From Chlorops oryzae (lineage: Eukaryota > Arthropoda > Insecta > Diptera > Chloropidae), in assembly GCA_020466095.1 (NCBI GenBank), contig CM035807.1, positions 49,155,004 through 49,219,003 on the forward strand: a stretch of DNA of 64,000 nt. Reading direction: 5' to 3'. Shown here piece after piece: positions 1 through 10,573 of the stretch. Position 1 is the first letter of the stretch. Every line of letters begins with the position of its first letter. The position numbers and the translations under genes were made by a program. Under the pieces are notes generated by a model. The model was not told where the DNA came from. It made no database searches and was given only the letters and a program-made list of their open reading frames with translations.

Positions 1-1260
1 TTTCCAATAGATGGCGTTATTTATCTGCATCTCGCGTTGTATAAGTCCGATCGTGTTCCGCTAGGGGGCATTAGAAAGATGACAGTTCCTACTAAAAAAG
101 CTTTTTTGACACTTTTTTGATTGATTGATTCAGTTTTGTTTGAGAGCTTGTCAAAGATGGACATCAGCAAAGAGAAAATTCGCTACATTTTACAGTTTTT
201 CTTCGATAAGCCAGAAAACGCAAGCCAGGCGGCTGAAAATGTGAATAGCGTTAATGGACCTGATACTGTAACAGCCAATCAGGCGCAATTTTGGTTTCGT
301 CGATTCCGTTCCGGTAACTTCGATGTCAAGGATGCACCACGCACTGGAAGGCCAATTGTCGAAAATTTCGATAAAATCATGGAAATTATCGAGTCCGACC
401 GTCATGTTAGCACTGTTTTGATTGCAAAAGAGCTAAAGATTGCACAAAAAACCGTTTGGAACCATTTGAATAAGGCTGGATACACAAAGAAGCTCGATGT
501 ATGGGTGCCACACGAGTTAACGCAAAAAAAACCTCATAGACCGAATTTCCATCTGCGAATCGCTGCTGAACCGCAACAAAATCGACCCATTTCTGAAGCG
601 GTTGGTGACTGGTCATGAAAAGTGGGTCACTTACGGCAACGTCAAGCGAAAACGGTCGTGGTCGAAACACGGTGAACCGGCGGAAACGTTGGCCAAGCCA
701 GGACTGACGGCCAGGAAGGTTTTGCTGCGTGTTTGGTGGGATTGGCAGGGAATTATCTACTATGAGCTGCTCCCATACGGCAAAACTCTTAACCCGGAAC
801 TCTACTGTCAACAATTGGACCGTCTGAAGGAAGCAATCGCCCATAAGCGGCCAGCTTTGGCCAATAGGAGAGGAATTGTGTTCCATCAGGACAACGCCAG
901 GCCACACACATCGATAGTGACTCGCCAGAAGCTCCGGGAGTTTGGTTGGGAAGTTCTTCTGCATCCACCGTATAGTCCGGACCTGGCACCAAGTGATTAC
1001 CATCTGTTCCTGTCCATGGCGAACAATTTTGCTGGTGAAACATTCGCTTCAAGAGAGGCTTCTGAAATTCGACTGTCTCAATTTTTTGCTAATAGGAACG
1101 AGGGTTTCTATGAGAGAGGCATAATGAAATTACCTTTAAAATGGCAACAAGTTATCGAACAAAACGGCGCATATTTAACCTAAATCGGGTCATTCTAACT
1201 ATCTTAAATAAAGCCCTCAATTTAATGCAAAAATAATGGATTTCTTTTTACTACACCTAA
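1..1260 (+). mobile_element. Mariner element, lineage 1, 5' end cut by window edge
   Basis: This copy is nearly collinear with the complete one at 62053-63330 and begins about 29 bases inside the element. Its 3' terminal repeat, read on the reverse strand, starts TTAGGTGTAGTAAAAAG, which matches the 5' terminal repeat of the other copy (TTAGGTTTAGTAAAAAG). The pair defines a terminal inverted repeat of roughly 30 bp. The transposase inside is broken. Confidence 0.9.
157..1183 (+). pseudogene. Mariner transposase, frameshifted, first catalytic Asp lost
   Basis: This is a D,D34D mariner transposase relic. The true start is the ATG at 157 (MDISKEKIR), not the upstream TTG. An N-terminal helix-turn-helix region and the WVPHEL linker motif are readable, then the frame breaks in an A8 run near 523-530; the intact relative at 62236 has A7 there. 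The rest reads on in the next frame to 1183. At 614-616 the first catalytic aspartate of the TGDEKW motif is CAT, giving TGHEKW. The second (HQDNARPH) and third (YSPDLAPSDYHLF) acidic motifs are kept. The frameshift could be a homopolymer sequencing error; the Asp-to-His change could not be explained that way. Either defect alone should abolish transposition. Confidence 0.9.
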
Positions 1261-1860
1261 AAGACCATTTGTAAATGAATGTGGCTGGGATTTTTTTACT
1301 TAGCAATTTTTCTCCGCGGAAAACGATTTGCTCTTACCGTCGATAATAGGGAGAATTTGATGATATTTGCTTAAAAATTTTCGAAATTCTTGCTCCTTTT
1401 ACGTTTTCTTCTCTGCTTATATAGAATGGGAGAAGTTTTTTTCAAATCCGCAGCGAAAAATTCCTCGGGAATATTTAAAATCGGACGGTGTTTGATAAAG
1501 CAGAACCAAAATAAAATATAAAAATAACAACCTTTTTTTGGGCCGTTTTCAAAATTTGTTTGGCCTTTTTTAGCCTTTTTTTGAGCTTATCTAGCCAGTT
1601 TTCATTCGTAAGAGTTGGCATGACTGGCTTTGCCACTTGCATCGTTTTCGAGCTACCAGACATCACAAAAAATGATGATACCAGCCGAAAAAAAATTTTC
1701 CCCAAAATGTATAGTACCTTTTCAGAAAAACAGTACAAAAAGAGTACGAAGCCAGAAAAAGAGTACATTTGCGTACTTTTTTGGAGTTTGTAAATTCAAA
1801 AGTACTTCTTGCAGAAAAAAGTACATGTACTCTTAAAAAAAGTACGAATGGCAGCCCTAC
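1261..1860. repeat. No gene; possible hAT-type element end with AAAGTAC motifs
   Basis: Nothing coding is convincing here. From about 1730 to 1858 the motif AAAAGTAC/AAGAGTAC recurs several times, and the stretch ends GGCAGCCCTAC exactly where Gypsy coding sequence starts. Read in reverse this end is GTAGGGCTGCCATTCG, compatible with a hAT-like terminus with subterminal repeats. I found no matching second end, so the class is only a guess. Confidence 0.3.
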
Positions 1861-4340
1861 TTGAAAGATGAAATTCCCGTTTATCAACCACCCAGAAGGA
1901 TCCCATATGTCGATCAGAAGTTTGTGGAGAAGCAGGTGGAAGAGTGGATACAGGAGGGTATTGTTCAGGAAAGTCGCTCCGAGTATTCATCACCAATTGT
2001 AATTGTGTCCAAGAAGGATGGATCTCGTAGATTGTGCCGCGATTATCGTAAACTCAACGAAAAAATATGCAGGGACCACTTTCCCATGGCTATAGTTGAT
2101 GATGTGATTGAACGACTGCAGCAGGACAACGTTTTCTCAACATTGGACTTGAGGAATGGATTTTTTCATGTGCCTATAGAAGTGAGTTCGCGGTAGTATA
2201 CTGCCTTTTCTACGCACCATGGCCAGTTTGAGTTTAGGTACGCTCCGTTTGGCTTGTGTAATTCTCCGGCGATATTCTTGAGGTTTATAACTGCTGTGTT
2301 GAGAGAGCTGATTTCGAACGGATCTATTGTGCTTTATATGGATGACCTTATTATTCCCTCCAAGGATGAAAAGGAAGGCTTATTGAAGCTCAAGGAGGTG
2401 TTGGAAACAGCAGCGTTAGCGGGCTTGCAGATTAATTGGCGAAAATGTCAAATTTTGCGGAGAAGAGTAAATTTTCTTGGGTACGTTATCGAAAATAAGT
2501 CCATTCGCCCGTCAAGCGAAAAAACAAAAGCGGTTAAGAATTTTCCGGTGCCTGTCGACAGGATATCTCTGCAAAGATTTCTCGGACTGACGTCTTACTT
2601 TCGGCGTTTTATTGAAAACTATGCTCTTGTATCGAAACCACTATCTGATCTTTTGAGAATGGATGCGAAGTTTAAGATGGAGGAAGAGCAATTAGCGGCA
2701 TTTCAAACATTACGAACGGCGTTGGAGCGTGCACCAGTATTGAAGTTATTCAATCCAAAGGCACTCACAGAGGTACACACGGATGCTTGTATGTACGGGT
2801 ATGGAGCCGTTTTACTGCAGAAGGACGTTGATGACCAACTTTTCCATCCGGTACAATATATGAGTCGTAAAACTAAGCCGCCGGAAGAGAAATATCACTC
2901 ATATGAGCTTGAGGTGTTGGCCGTCATCGAGGCGCTCAGGAAATGAGAGTGTACTTGCTGGGAAGCAAATTCAGGGTCGGTACGGACTGTAACGCGTTCA
3001 CTATGACCTTGAAGAAAAAAGATGTGCCATTGAGAGTCTCAAGGTGGGCAATGTTCTTGCAGGAATATGACTTCGAAATTGAGCATCGACCTGGTTCGAA
3101 GATGCAGCATGTAGATGCCTTAAGTTGCTGTTACTGTTTACTGTTGGAGGATTCTCTGCATCATAGGCTCAAAGCGGCCCAATTGGAAGACGAGTGGATA
3201 AGGGCAGTGAAAAAGGTGTTGGAAAAGGATCAGTATGATGACTTTTATGTTAAACAAGGACTTCTCTATAAGAATCCCATTAAGGAACTTAATGTGATAC
3301 CTACTTTGATGGAAGATGAAATAATACGGATCGCACATAGACAGGGTCACTTTTCCGTCAAGAAAACCCAAGACCTCATAGAAAGAACGTATTTTATACC
3401 GAACATACATAATAAGATTTCCAAAATAATAAAAAGTTGTGTAGATTGTGGCCGAAGGAAAGTGCGGCAAAAAAGAAGGATTTTTGGATCCGATAGACAA
3501 AGGGGACCAACCACTGTGTACTTTTCATGTAGACCATGTCGGTCCTATGGAAGCAACCCATAAAGCGTACAACTACATATTGGCGATTGTGGACGCTTTT
3601 TCCAAATTCGTATGGCTTTACCCTACAAAAAACACGGGTGCGGAAGCAGTCATCGATCGACTTGAAAAGCAGTCAATTCTGTTTGGCAATCCAGCGAGAA
3701 TAATATCGAACAGAGGAGCGGCTTTAACGTCAAATGCTTTTAAGGAATATTGCGAGGCTAACGGTATTCAACATTTACTCATTGCAACTGGAGTTCCTAG
3801 AGGGAATGGCCAAGTTGAGCGCATACATAAAATTGTAGTACCTATGTTGACTAAGATGTGCCACAATAATTCAAGCAATTGGTATCGCCATGTAGGCAAA
3901 GTGCAGCAAATTCTCAATAGCACTCCACCTCGAAGCACCAAAGTGACACCTTTTAAAATCCTTACTGGACTCGAGATGAGAGTTAAACCAGAATTGGAAA
4001 TACAAGAGATGCTTAGGAATTCATTGCTGTTGGAAATGGATGCGGAACGAGTTGAAATACGTGAAAATGTTAAGATTAACATACAGAGCATTCAAAAGGA
4101 GCCCTCAAGCTTAAGCCAAAATACTTCGGACCCTATAAAGTCGTAGAAGTTCTTGAACATGATCGTTATAAAGTGGAGAAAATTGGAGACCATGAGGGCC
4201 CTAGTAAAACAACAACAGTGGCGGAGTTTATGAAACCGTGGACCCCTTTATTCGGGTCGAATGAATACTCAGGATGGCCGAATGTGGGATCGCAACGTCA
4301 AACTAGAAGCGGACGACTACTCGAACGTGTAGACGCATAG
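1861..4340 (+). pseudogene. Ty3/Gypsy pol relic: RT, RNase H, integrase
   Basis: An LTR retrotransposon polyprotein with no gag, protease or 5' LTR. Order: RT palm (KKDGSRRLCRDYRKLN near 2010; YMDDLI near 2335), RNase H (VHTDACMYGYGAVLLQ near 2780; KYHSYELEVLAV), integrase zinc finger (HRQGHF...CVDC) and the core domain (FHVDHVGP). It ends with a GPY/F-type module (KPKYFGPYKVVEV, about 4115-4150) in yet another frame. Breaks: in-frame TAG at 2194-2196, loss of one base near 2945 (Lys-Trp-Arg becomes Lys-stop), and further shifts near 3480 and 4105. The second integrase aspartate is Asn (ISNRGA; AAC at 3709-3711), so the catalytic triad is also lost. It is dead and clearly old. Confidence 0.9.
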
Positions 4341-4560
4341 TAAGACGCACACTACTTTCGTACAGTGTGACCGTGACATAACGAACGAGAACAAACAACT
4401 TAACTTGTCCGAGAGAATCCGACCAGAGCGGTCATAAAATTATTGTAAGCCGAGTCACTAAACTCGTTAAATATTCTTTATATTATTGTTTAAATAATAA
4501 AAACCTACATGTATCATATAAAAAACTAGTCCAATCTTATTTCTAGCTTCAGCAAAAAAA
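4341..4560 (+). other. Possible 3' LTR or trailer of the Gypsy relic
   Basis: AT-rich trailer following the last pol codons. A block starting TGTGACCGTGAC near 4363 runs to an AATAAA-like signal (about 4496) and to a short A-run at 4554-4565. There is no second copy in the window to prove that it is an LTR. Confidence 0.3.
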
Positions 4561-4599
4561 AAAAACCTGTCAACAAAATCCGAGCCCTAGTCATAACCT

Positions 4600-6070
4600 A
4601 CCTAAAAATGCTCATATCGACTTTGGCTCAATGTCTTTGTCTGATGAGGACATTTTGGCTGGTGTTGCTCATCTGAAAAATTCATTTAAAGCAGATGAGG
4701 ATGGCTTCTCTGGGTCTTTACTTAAGAGTTGTTCCAGCAGCATTGTAGTTCCGCTAAAACTAATCCTAGATAAATCATTAGCCGATGGTGATTTTATTGA
4801 TGATTGGAAATTAGCTTTTATAACCCCTATTCTTAAAGCTGGGAATAAAAATAATTTTGAAAACTATAGACCAATTTCGAAATTGTCTAATATAAGTAAG
4901 CTCTTTGAATCCATAATAAAGGAAAACAATTTTTTTGCTGTAAGAAATATTATTTCAATATCGCAACATGGTTTTTTTCCGGGTCGCTCTACTATCACTA
5001 AACTTGCTTTATTTCCTGAGTACTGCATAACAGCTTTTTCCCATGGTCATCAGATTGATGTGATCTACACCGACTTTTCGAAAGCATTTGATAAAGTCTC
5101 ACACAGTCTTCTCATTGCTAAGCTTTACAAAATCGGCTTTCATTCTAAATTTCTTAGTTGGCTTGAGTCTTATCTGTCTAACAGATTGTGTTATGTATCC
5201 ATTGAAGACATTTGTTCTAAGCCCTTTATTGCAACTTCTGGAGTACCGCAAAGAAGCATTTTGGGTCCATTGCTTTTTATTATTTTCATCAATGATATAA
5301 CTGAATTAATTAAGCACTGTAAATGTCTCCTATTTCCGGACGACCTAAAAACCTTTCGTGAACTGCGTAATGAAGATGGCTCCCGTCTCATTCAGTCTGA
5401 TATAAACTCCATTCTTGATTTCTGTGGAAAAAACCATCTCTTTCTTAATGCAAAGAAATGTGCTTGTGCAACTTACACGAAATCTAAATTTCCAATAATT
5501 GCCTCCTACTTACTAGAAAACTCTGTGCTTAGTAGAGTCGAGGCCTTTAGGGATCTCGGAGTGGTGTTTGATACTAAATTTACTTTTGTTAACCATCTTA
5601 ACTTTACAATAGCGAAGTGTTATGCGACGCTTGCTTTCATAAGGCAAAATAGCTTTCATTTTTCTGACCCTTACACTTTTAAATCGCTTTATATTTCGCT
5701 AGTAAGATCCAAATTGGAATATGGCTCAATTTTTGTAGTGCATGTTAATCGTATTGAACATATACAAAAAGTTTTTACGCGTTTTGCTTTACGGGCCTTA
5801 AATTATGGTGTAAATTTACCAGCTTATAATGTACGCTATATGCTCATCGATTTAAAGCGACTTGACTTACGAAGAAAAATTAATTCCTTATTTTTTATTG
5901 CTGATATTATTAGCTCTCGCATTGATTGTCGAGATCTTCTAGCTCTTATTAATTTTAAAGTCCCTGTACGAAGGCTAAAAAATCCCGCGTATTTTTATGT
6001 TGGATTCATCAAAACTAGCTATGCTCTCAATGCGCCATTAGTAAGAGCCCTGAATGCTTTTAATGCCTAA
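4600..6070 (+). pseudogene. 5'-truncated non-LTR (LINE) reverse transcriptase
   Basis: A CR1/Jockey-type LINE reverse transcriptase of about 480 readable codons. Coding sequence continues upstream of the ATG at 4631 (HIDFGSMSLSDEDIL), so that ATG is probably internal. RT blocks in order: ITPILKAGNKNNFENYRPIS, IYTDFSKAFDKVSH, GVPQRSILGPLLFIIFIND, then the catalytic box, then the C-terminal thumb region (YTFKSLYISLVRSKLEYGS) and a tail like that at 56195-57055. The frame is open throughout, but the catalytic box reads LLFPDDLK: the usual Ala of (F/Y)ADD is Pro (CCG at 5336-5338), likely inactivating. The AP-endonuclease half is absent. A related but distinct LINE lies in the BEL relic near 56.2 kb. 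Confidence 0.88.
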
Positions 6071-6350
6071 ACTTTGAATAATTTTATTGACTTTTCTTTT
6101 CCAAAGTCTGTTCTAAAAAATACCTTAAATAGTATTATTAGATAATAAGTGCAGCTATTTATATCTAGCTCATAATATTTATTTTCAATGTATATGATTG
6201 TTGTTTTAAGTATAGTCTGTAAGGAGAATTATCATCCATTGACTATGTTATTTGTTATTTATTTATTTCTATTCTTGTGTACAAAATCCTGGCACAGTGA
6301 GAAGAATTCTCATAATGAGTGCTAGTCAATGCAATTAATTAATTAATATA
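6071..6350 (+). other. LINE 3' UTR and junction of two LINEs
   Basis: AT-rich sequence with no coding signal between a plus-strand LINE end and a minus-strand LINE end. The AATTAATTAATTAAT tract near 6334-6348 is the sort of short simple-repeat tail that ends CR1/Jockey-like LINEs; I cannot tell which of the two it belongs to. Confidence 0.4.
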
Positions 6351-7305
6351 TTGAAGAGTGAGAAAATATACTCTAGAATATGTATAATGGCTTACACCTA
6401 TAAGATGATATTTCACATTTAAGTTCAAAAATTCAATTTACTATTTAAAAGATCTACATATAATTTAACAGTTTAAAAATTCAATTTTAATCTTAATCTA
6501 TACACAAAAGTGTTGTCTTAAGCGCATCCTGAAAAGTCTAAAGTTGTAGTAAAGTAGTGTTCAATGTGTTTGGTAGTATATTCCAAAGGCGAATTTCATA
6601 TACAAGAAATTGTCTTTCAGACGTCAAGGTTTTGTATTTTATCGGGACTATATTATTGTTTCTCGAAGATCGAGTAAATTTTAATCGTTGATAAATGCTA
6701 TGAGGAACTTTCAAATTTTATGCAAGAGAAGGAGAGTTTTGAATTGCAGCAGATTGTTAAATGGCATCCCATAGATTAGCCGACTGTGATGAGAAATACT
6801 CTCAAAGCGTCTACGATGAAACACATAACGGGCGATGCTATTGAAAACTACATTTAATTTATGTTTGTGTGTAGAATCACAATTGGCAAAGAGCTCACAT
6901 GCATAAAGGAGAGTTGGCAAAATGTATGCTTTGCAGAGAAGGAGACGTACTTTTGCTGTAGAAAATGTTCGGGTTTGCCATAGTGTACGCAACATGCTGT
7001 AAACCTTACCAATTGTTGACGACAAATTATCGTTCCAGGTAAGGGTTCTATTGAATATTATACCAAAATTTTTGGCACGATTAGCATATTCAATTAGTTG
7101 TCCACTAAGGGTAATATTTGAAAGAGATGAGAGCTCAAAGGTTTTCTGCCTATAACAAGTCATTTGGACTGGGAGGGGTTCAAACAAAGATCATTATTAT
7201 TGACCCAGTTAGCAACACTTGCGAGATCCTCATGTAAATGCGTCAAGCTACTTCCGAATGAAACTTTCTCGCATGACAGACATAACTAAACGTCGTCAGC
7301 ATACA

Positions 7306-8590
7306 ACAGGTTGGCTGATAAGTCCCCGGTCTGACACATACATGGTGTCGCTAGTATTAAATGCATATTATTTTTATATAGTGGCAACCTTCAAATGATT
7401 CGTGTCAAAATTTGACGTCTGTAAGTCAATTAGTTTGTGAGATAGAGCGTCTTTTGTGAAGCAACTTTTGTTATTGTGAAAAAAATGGAAAAAAAGGAAT
7501 TTCGTGTTTTGATAAAATACTGTTTTCTGAAGGGAAAAAATACAGTGGAAGCAAAAACTTGGCTTGATAATGGGTTTCCGGACTCTGCCCCAGGAAAATC
7601 AACAATAATTGATTGGTATGCAAAATTCAAGCGTGGTGAAATGAGCACGGAGGACGGTGAACGCAGTGGACGCCCGAAAGAGGTGGTTACCGACGAAAAC
7701 ATCAAAAAAATTCACAAAATGATTTTGAATGACCGTAAAATGAAGTTGATCGAGATAGCAGAGGCCTTAAAGATATCAAAGGAACGTGTTGGTCATATCA
7801 TTCATCAATATTTGGATATGAAAAAGCTCTGTGCAAAACGTGTCCCGCGCGAGCTCACATTTGACCAAAAACAACAACGTGTTGATGATTCTGAGCGGTG
7901 TTTGCAGCTGTTAACTCGCAATACACCCGAGTTTTTGCGTCGATATGTGACAATGGATGAAACATGGCTCTATCACTACACTCCTGAGTCCAATCGACAG
8001 TCGGCTGAGTGGACAGCGATCGGTGAACCGTCTCCGGAGCGTGGAAAGGCTCAAAAGTCCGCTGGCAAAGTAATGGCCTCTGTTTTTTGGGATGGGCATG
8101 GAATAATTTTTATCGATTATCTTGAGAAGGGAAAAACCATCAACAGTGATTATTATATGTCGTTATTGGAGCGTTTGAAGGTCGAAATCGCGGCAAAACG
8201 GCCCCATATGAAGAAGAAAAAAGTGTTGTTCCACCAAGACAACGCACCGTGCCACAAGTCATTGAGAACGATGACAAAAATTCATGAAGTAGGCTTCGAA
8301 TTGCTTCCCCACCCACCGTATTCTCCAGATCTGGCCCCCAACGACTTTTTCTTGTTCTCAGACCTCAAAAGGATGCTCGCAGGGAAAAAATATGGCTGCA
8401 ATGATCGCCGAAACTGAGGCCTATTTTGAGGCAAAACCGAAGGAGTACTACCAAAATAGTATCAAAAAATTGGAAGGTCGTTATAATCGTTGTATCGCTC
8501 TTGAAGGGAACTATGTTGAATAATAAAAACGAATTTTGACAAAAAAATGTGTTTTTCTTTGTTAGACCGGGGACTTATCAGCCAACCTGT
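7306..8590 (+). mobile_element. Himar1-like mariner, copy A (1285 bp)
   Basis: The terminal inverted repeats are ACAGGTTGGCTGATAAGTCC and its reverse complement, close to the Himar1 ITR as I recall it. The right flank is TA (8591-8592); the left flank is CA (7304-7305), so one target-duplication base appears mutated. Length is close to the 1.29 kb of copy B. It interrupts a LINE reverse transcriptase. Confidence 0.93.
7485..8417 (+). pseudogene. Himar1-like transposase, 8-nt deletion near C-terminus
   Basis: Irritans-subfamily mariner transposase. The start is ATG 7485 (MEKKEFRVLIKYCFLKGKN). All three catalytic motifs are present: TMDETW, FHQDNAPCHK and YSPDLAPNDFFLF (Ser-to-Asn just before the last Asp). 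Compared with copy B, 8 bases are missing around 8399-8403, so the frame ends at 8417 and the last 36 or so residues (EVIAETEAYFEAKPKEYY onward) are lost. Codon 119 of the linker motif is Arg (CGT 7839-7841), giving RVPREL where copy B has WVPREL; this motif controls subunit communication in mariner transposases. I infer an inactive protein. Confidence 0.9.
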
Positions 8591-9400
8591 TATATGTGCT
8601 TTACAGTGTTTAAGTTTTCCAGGTAGATCGTTGATATATAAATTGAAAAGAACGGGTCCTTCAATGGATCCCTGTGGCACTCCTCTTGTTAAGTTCAAAG
8701 GTTCGGAAAAACAGTTATTAACACAAACCAACTGTGTTCTGCCTGTACGGTACGCCTTGATTAGATTCGTTGCAGATGGTGAAAAAATGAAGAAACGAGA
8801 AAGTTTGAAAAGTAATACAGCGTGGTTAACTGTATCGAACGCCTTTGTATGATCTAACAGGACCAAAAAATTATTTTTATTAGCATCAACCGCTTCGCGT
8901 ATATCTTCCACTAGGTCAACCAATGCAGTTGTGCAACTTCGATTGCTTCTGAAACCAGATTGCCGTTCACATAGAAGCGAGTTATCTAAAAGATGTTTAC
9001 TTAATTGCCTAAGCATCAGCTTTTAGAACACTTTGAAGAGAAATGGCAAAATAGAGATAGGTCGTAGTTCACCATTAGGCTTCGAGATCGGGATGATTTT
9101 AGCTTTCTTCCAACTTGCAGGAAACGTTGACAGTGAAAATATTATTGAACAAGTATGTAATAGAGGGAAGTTTATATGGAAGAAGGATTTTTAGAAAGAC
9201 GGGGCTGATGTCGTCCAACCCAGTAGCATAAGATTTAACCTCCAAGAAGCATTCAAGAATATCGTTTTGATGAGTCTGTGGAATAGAGACGGTAGAATCA
9301 TTTGCCGAAGACAGATTTACAAATTCAGAATTTAAAGTATTTAAGTCAATATCGGCACAATCTATACCTCTAGGTGGCTTGTTAGCCAAACCAACTTCAA

Positions 9401-9790
9401 AAATGAAATGAAATTAAATAATTGTGGATTTCAATTGTGAAATTCTTTAAAACAGCTGATAATTGAAAATTAAAACAATAAAAAAAACAATTAAAACATT
9501 TTGATAACATTTAGCCTCAATTTTATCTCAAAAGAATCCATGAAAATTTCGTTTGTTTGTTATATAAATCTATATGATGGAATTAATTTCATGCATTTCG
9601 CATAAAAAACTTGAAATTAGAAATTTAAGCATCTGGTTTCCGATAAAATAATCGATATTTCGTTTAATTTTGTGCAGCATTGCCATATCAATCTAAGAAG
9701 TCCACAATAAATCCTCCCTTTCAATGTAGTGTGAAGTCTATACAAAGTCTATGATGGCTAAGGTAGACTTTTGAGAAATACCTTTGTGTG
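9401..9790. other. AT-rich stretch, no feature seen
   Basis: Very AT-rich with many short A and T runs. I see no coding signal, terminal repeat or tandem array. Confidence 0.5.
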
Positions 9791-9799
9791 TCACCTAGC

Positions 9800-10300
9800 C
9801 TTCACACCATCATGGGGTAAAATACCTTTGTCTATCAGTGCTATAAGTCTAAACGTAGCTCGAAATCTCATTATCCCGGTATGTAGAAGCTTAAATTCAT
9901 CGCGCCTTTTTTTGTTGATGCCGTTCGTTTGTTCAATTCATTACCACATTCCGTGAACAATGAAGTAGTCAAAAGAACCTTTAAGCAGTGTGTTATGCAA
10001 TTCTTCTCTTCTTAATTATCTTTCTTTTCCTTTAAACTTTGGTTATTTTATGAGCAAATGTTATGCTAAGCTAGGCTAGATTGTATTGAACTGGCATTAA
10101 ATTGGAATTTGAGTCTTAATGAATTTTATCCGCTTGTTGTATAAGTTTCTTTTTTATTTGAATTCTAGATAGTAAGTTATAGTACTGATTTATATTAAGT
10201 TTCTTGAAATTGCATAAGAATTTTTAAGCTGAGTACACTAAAAGACTCCTTGTCTTAATGCATGTTACCAAGATGCCCACAATAAATAAATTAAATTAAA
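9800..10300 (+). pseudogene. LINE 3' end: C-terminal codons, 3' UTR, repeat tail
   Basis: A severely 5'-truncated LINE. The last codons are readable from about 9917 to the TAA at 10013-10015 (DAVRLFNSLPHSVNNEVVKR), resembling the C-terminal tail of CR1/Jockey-type LINE polyproteins (residues around ...LFN). A 3' UTR of about 260 bp follows and ends in an AAATTAAATTAAATTAAA-type tract at 10280-10305, a typical non-LTR tail. Confidence 0.65.
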
Positions 10301-10573
10301 TTAAAAATATACGTTCAGAAATTAAAATAGGAAATAGGAAGTAACAGAAAAGCAAGGTGTACCACGAGTTTTGTGAACGCCCTGGTACGATGTATGTGGC
10401 ATAATAAAATCAGCTGGTTTTATACCCGACACACTCTGTGTCAAGGGTATATTGCGTTTGTGTGGTTTGTGTAACACCCAGAACCAGCTGAGATATATTA
10501 TACAAAAAATATATAGGAATGATCAGCGTTACAAGGAGATTCGATTTAGACATGTCCGTCTGTCTGGCCGTCT

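Larger units (their letters stand above)
6351..9400 (-). pseudogene. LINE reverse transcriptase, split by a mariner
   Basis: A second LINE, on the minus strand. From 9389 downward: an N-terminal RT segment (VKSYATGLDDISPVFLKIL), a frame change near 9016-9099 with WKKAKIIPISKPNGELRPIS readable, the palm (GFRSNRSCTTALVDLVEDIR, LLDHTKAFDTVNH, GVPQGSIEGPVLFNLYINDL), and then the mariner at 7306-8590. The catalytic Tyr-Ala-Asp-Asp codons resume at about 7303-7290, and the thumb/C-terminal part lies at 7187-6711 (NFGIIFNRTLTWNDNLSS). The mariner therefore landed in the codons of the catalytic box. The endonuclease half is missing, and 6351-6710 is probably 3' UTR. Confidence 0.85.

Noticed and set aside
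121..156. Upstream TTG as start of the mariner transposase
   Set aside because: The conserved N-terminus begins at the ATG at 157 (and at 62236 in the other copy); animal genes do not normally use TTG.
7911..8099. Antisense frames inside mariner copies (also 13459-13647, 62481-63130, 789-1052)
   Set aside because: Shadows of the transposase on the opposite strand.
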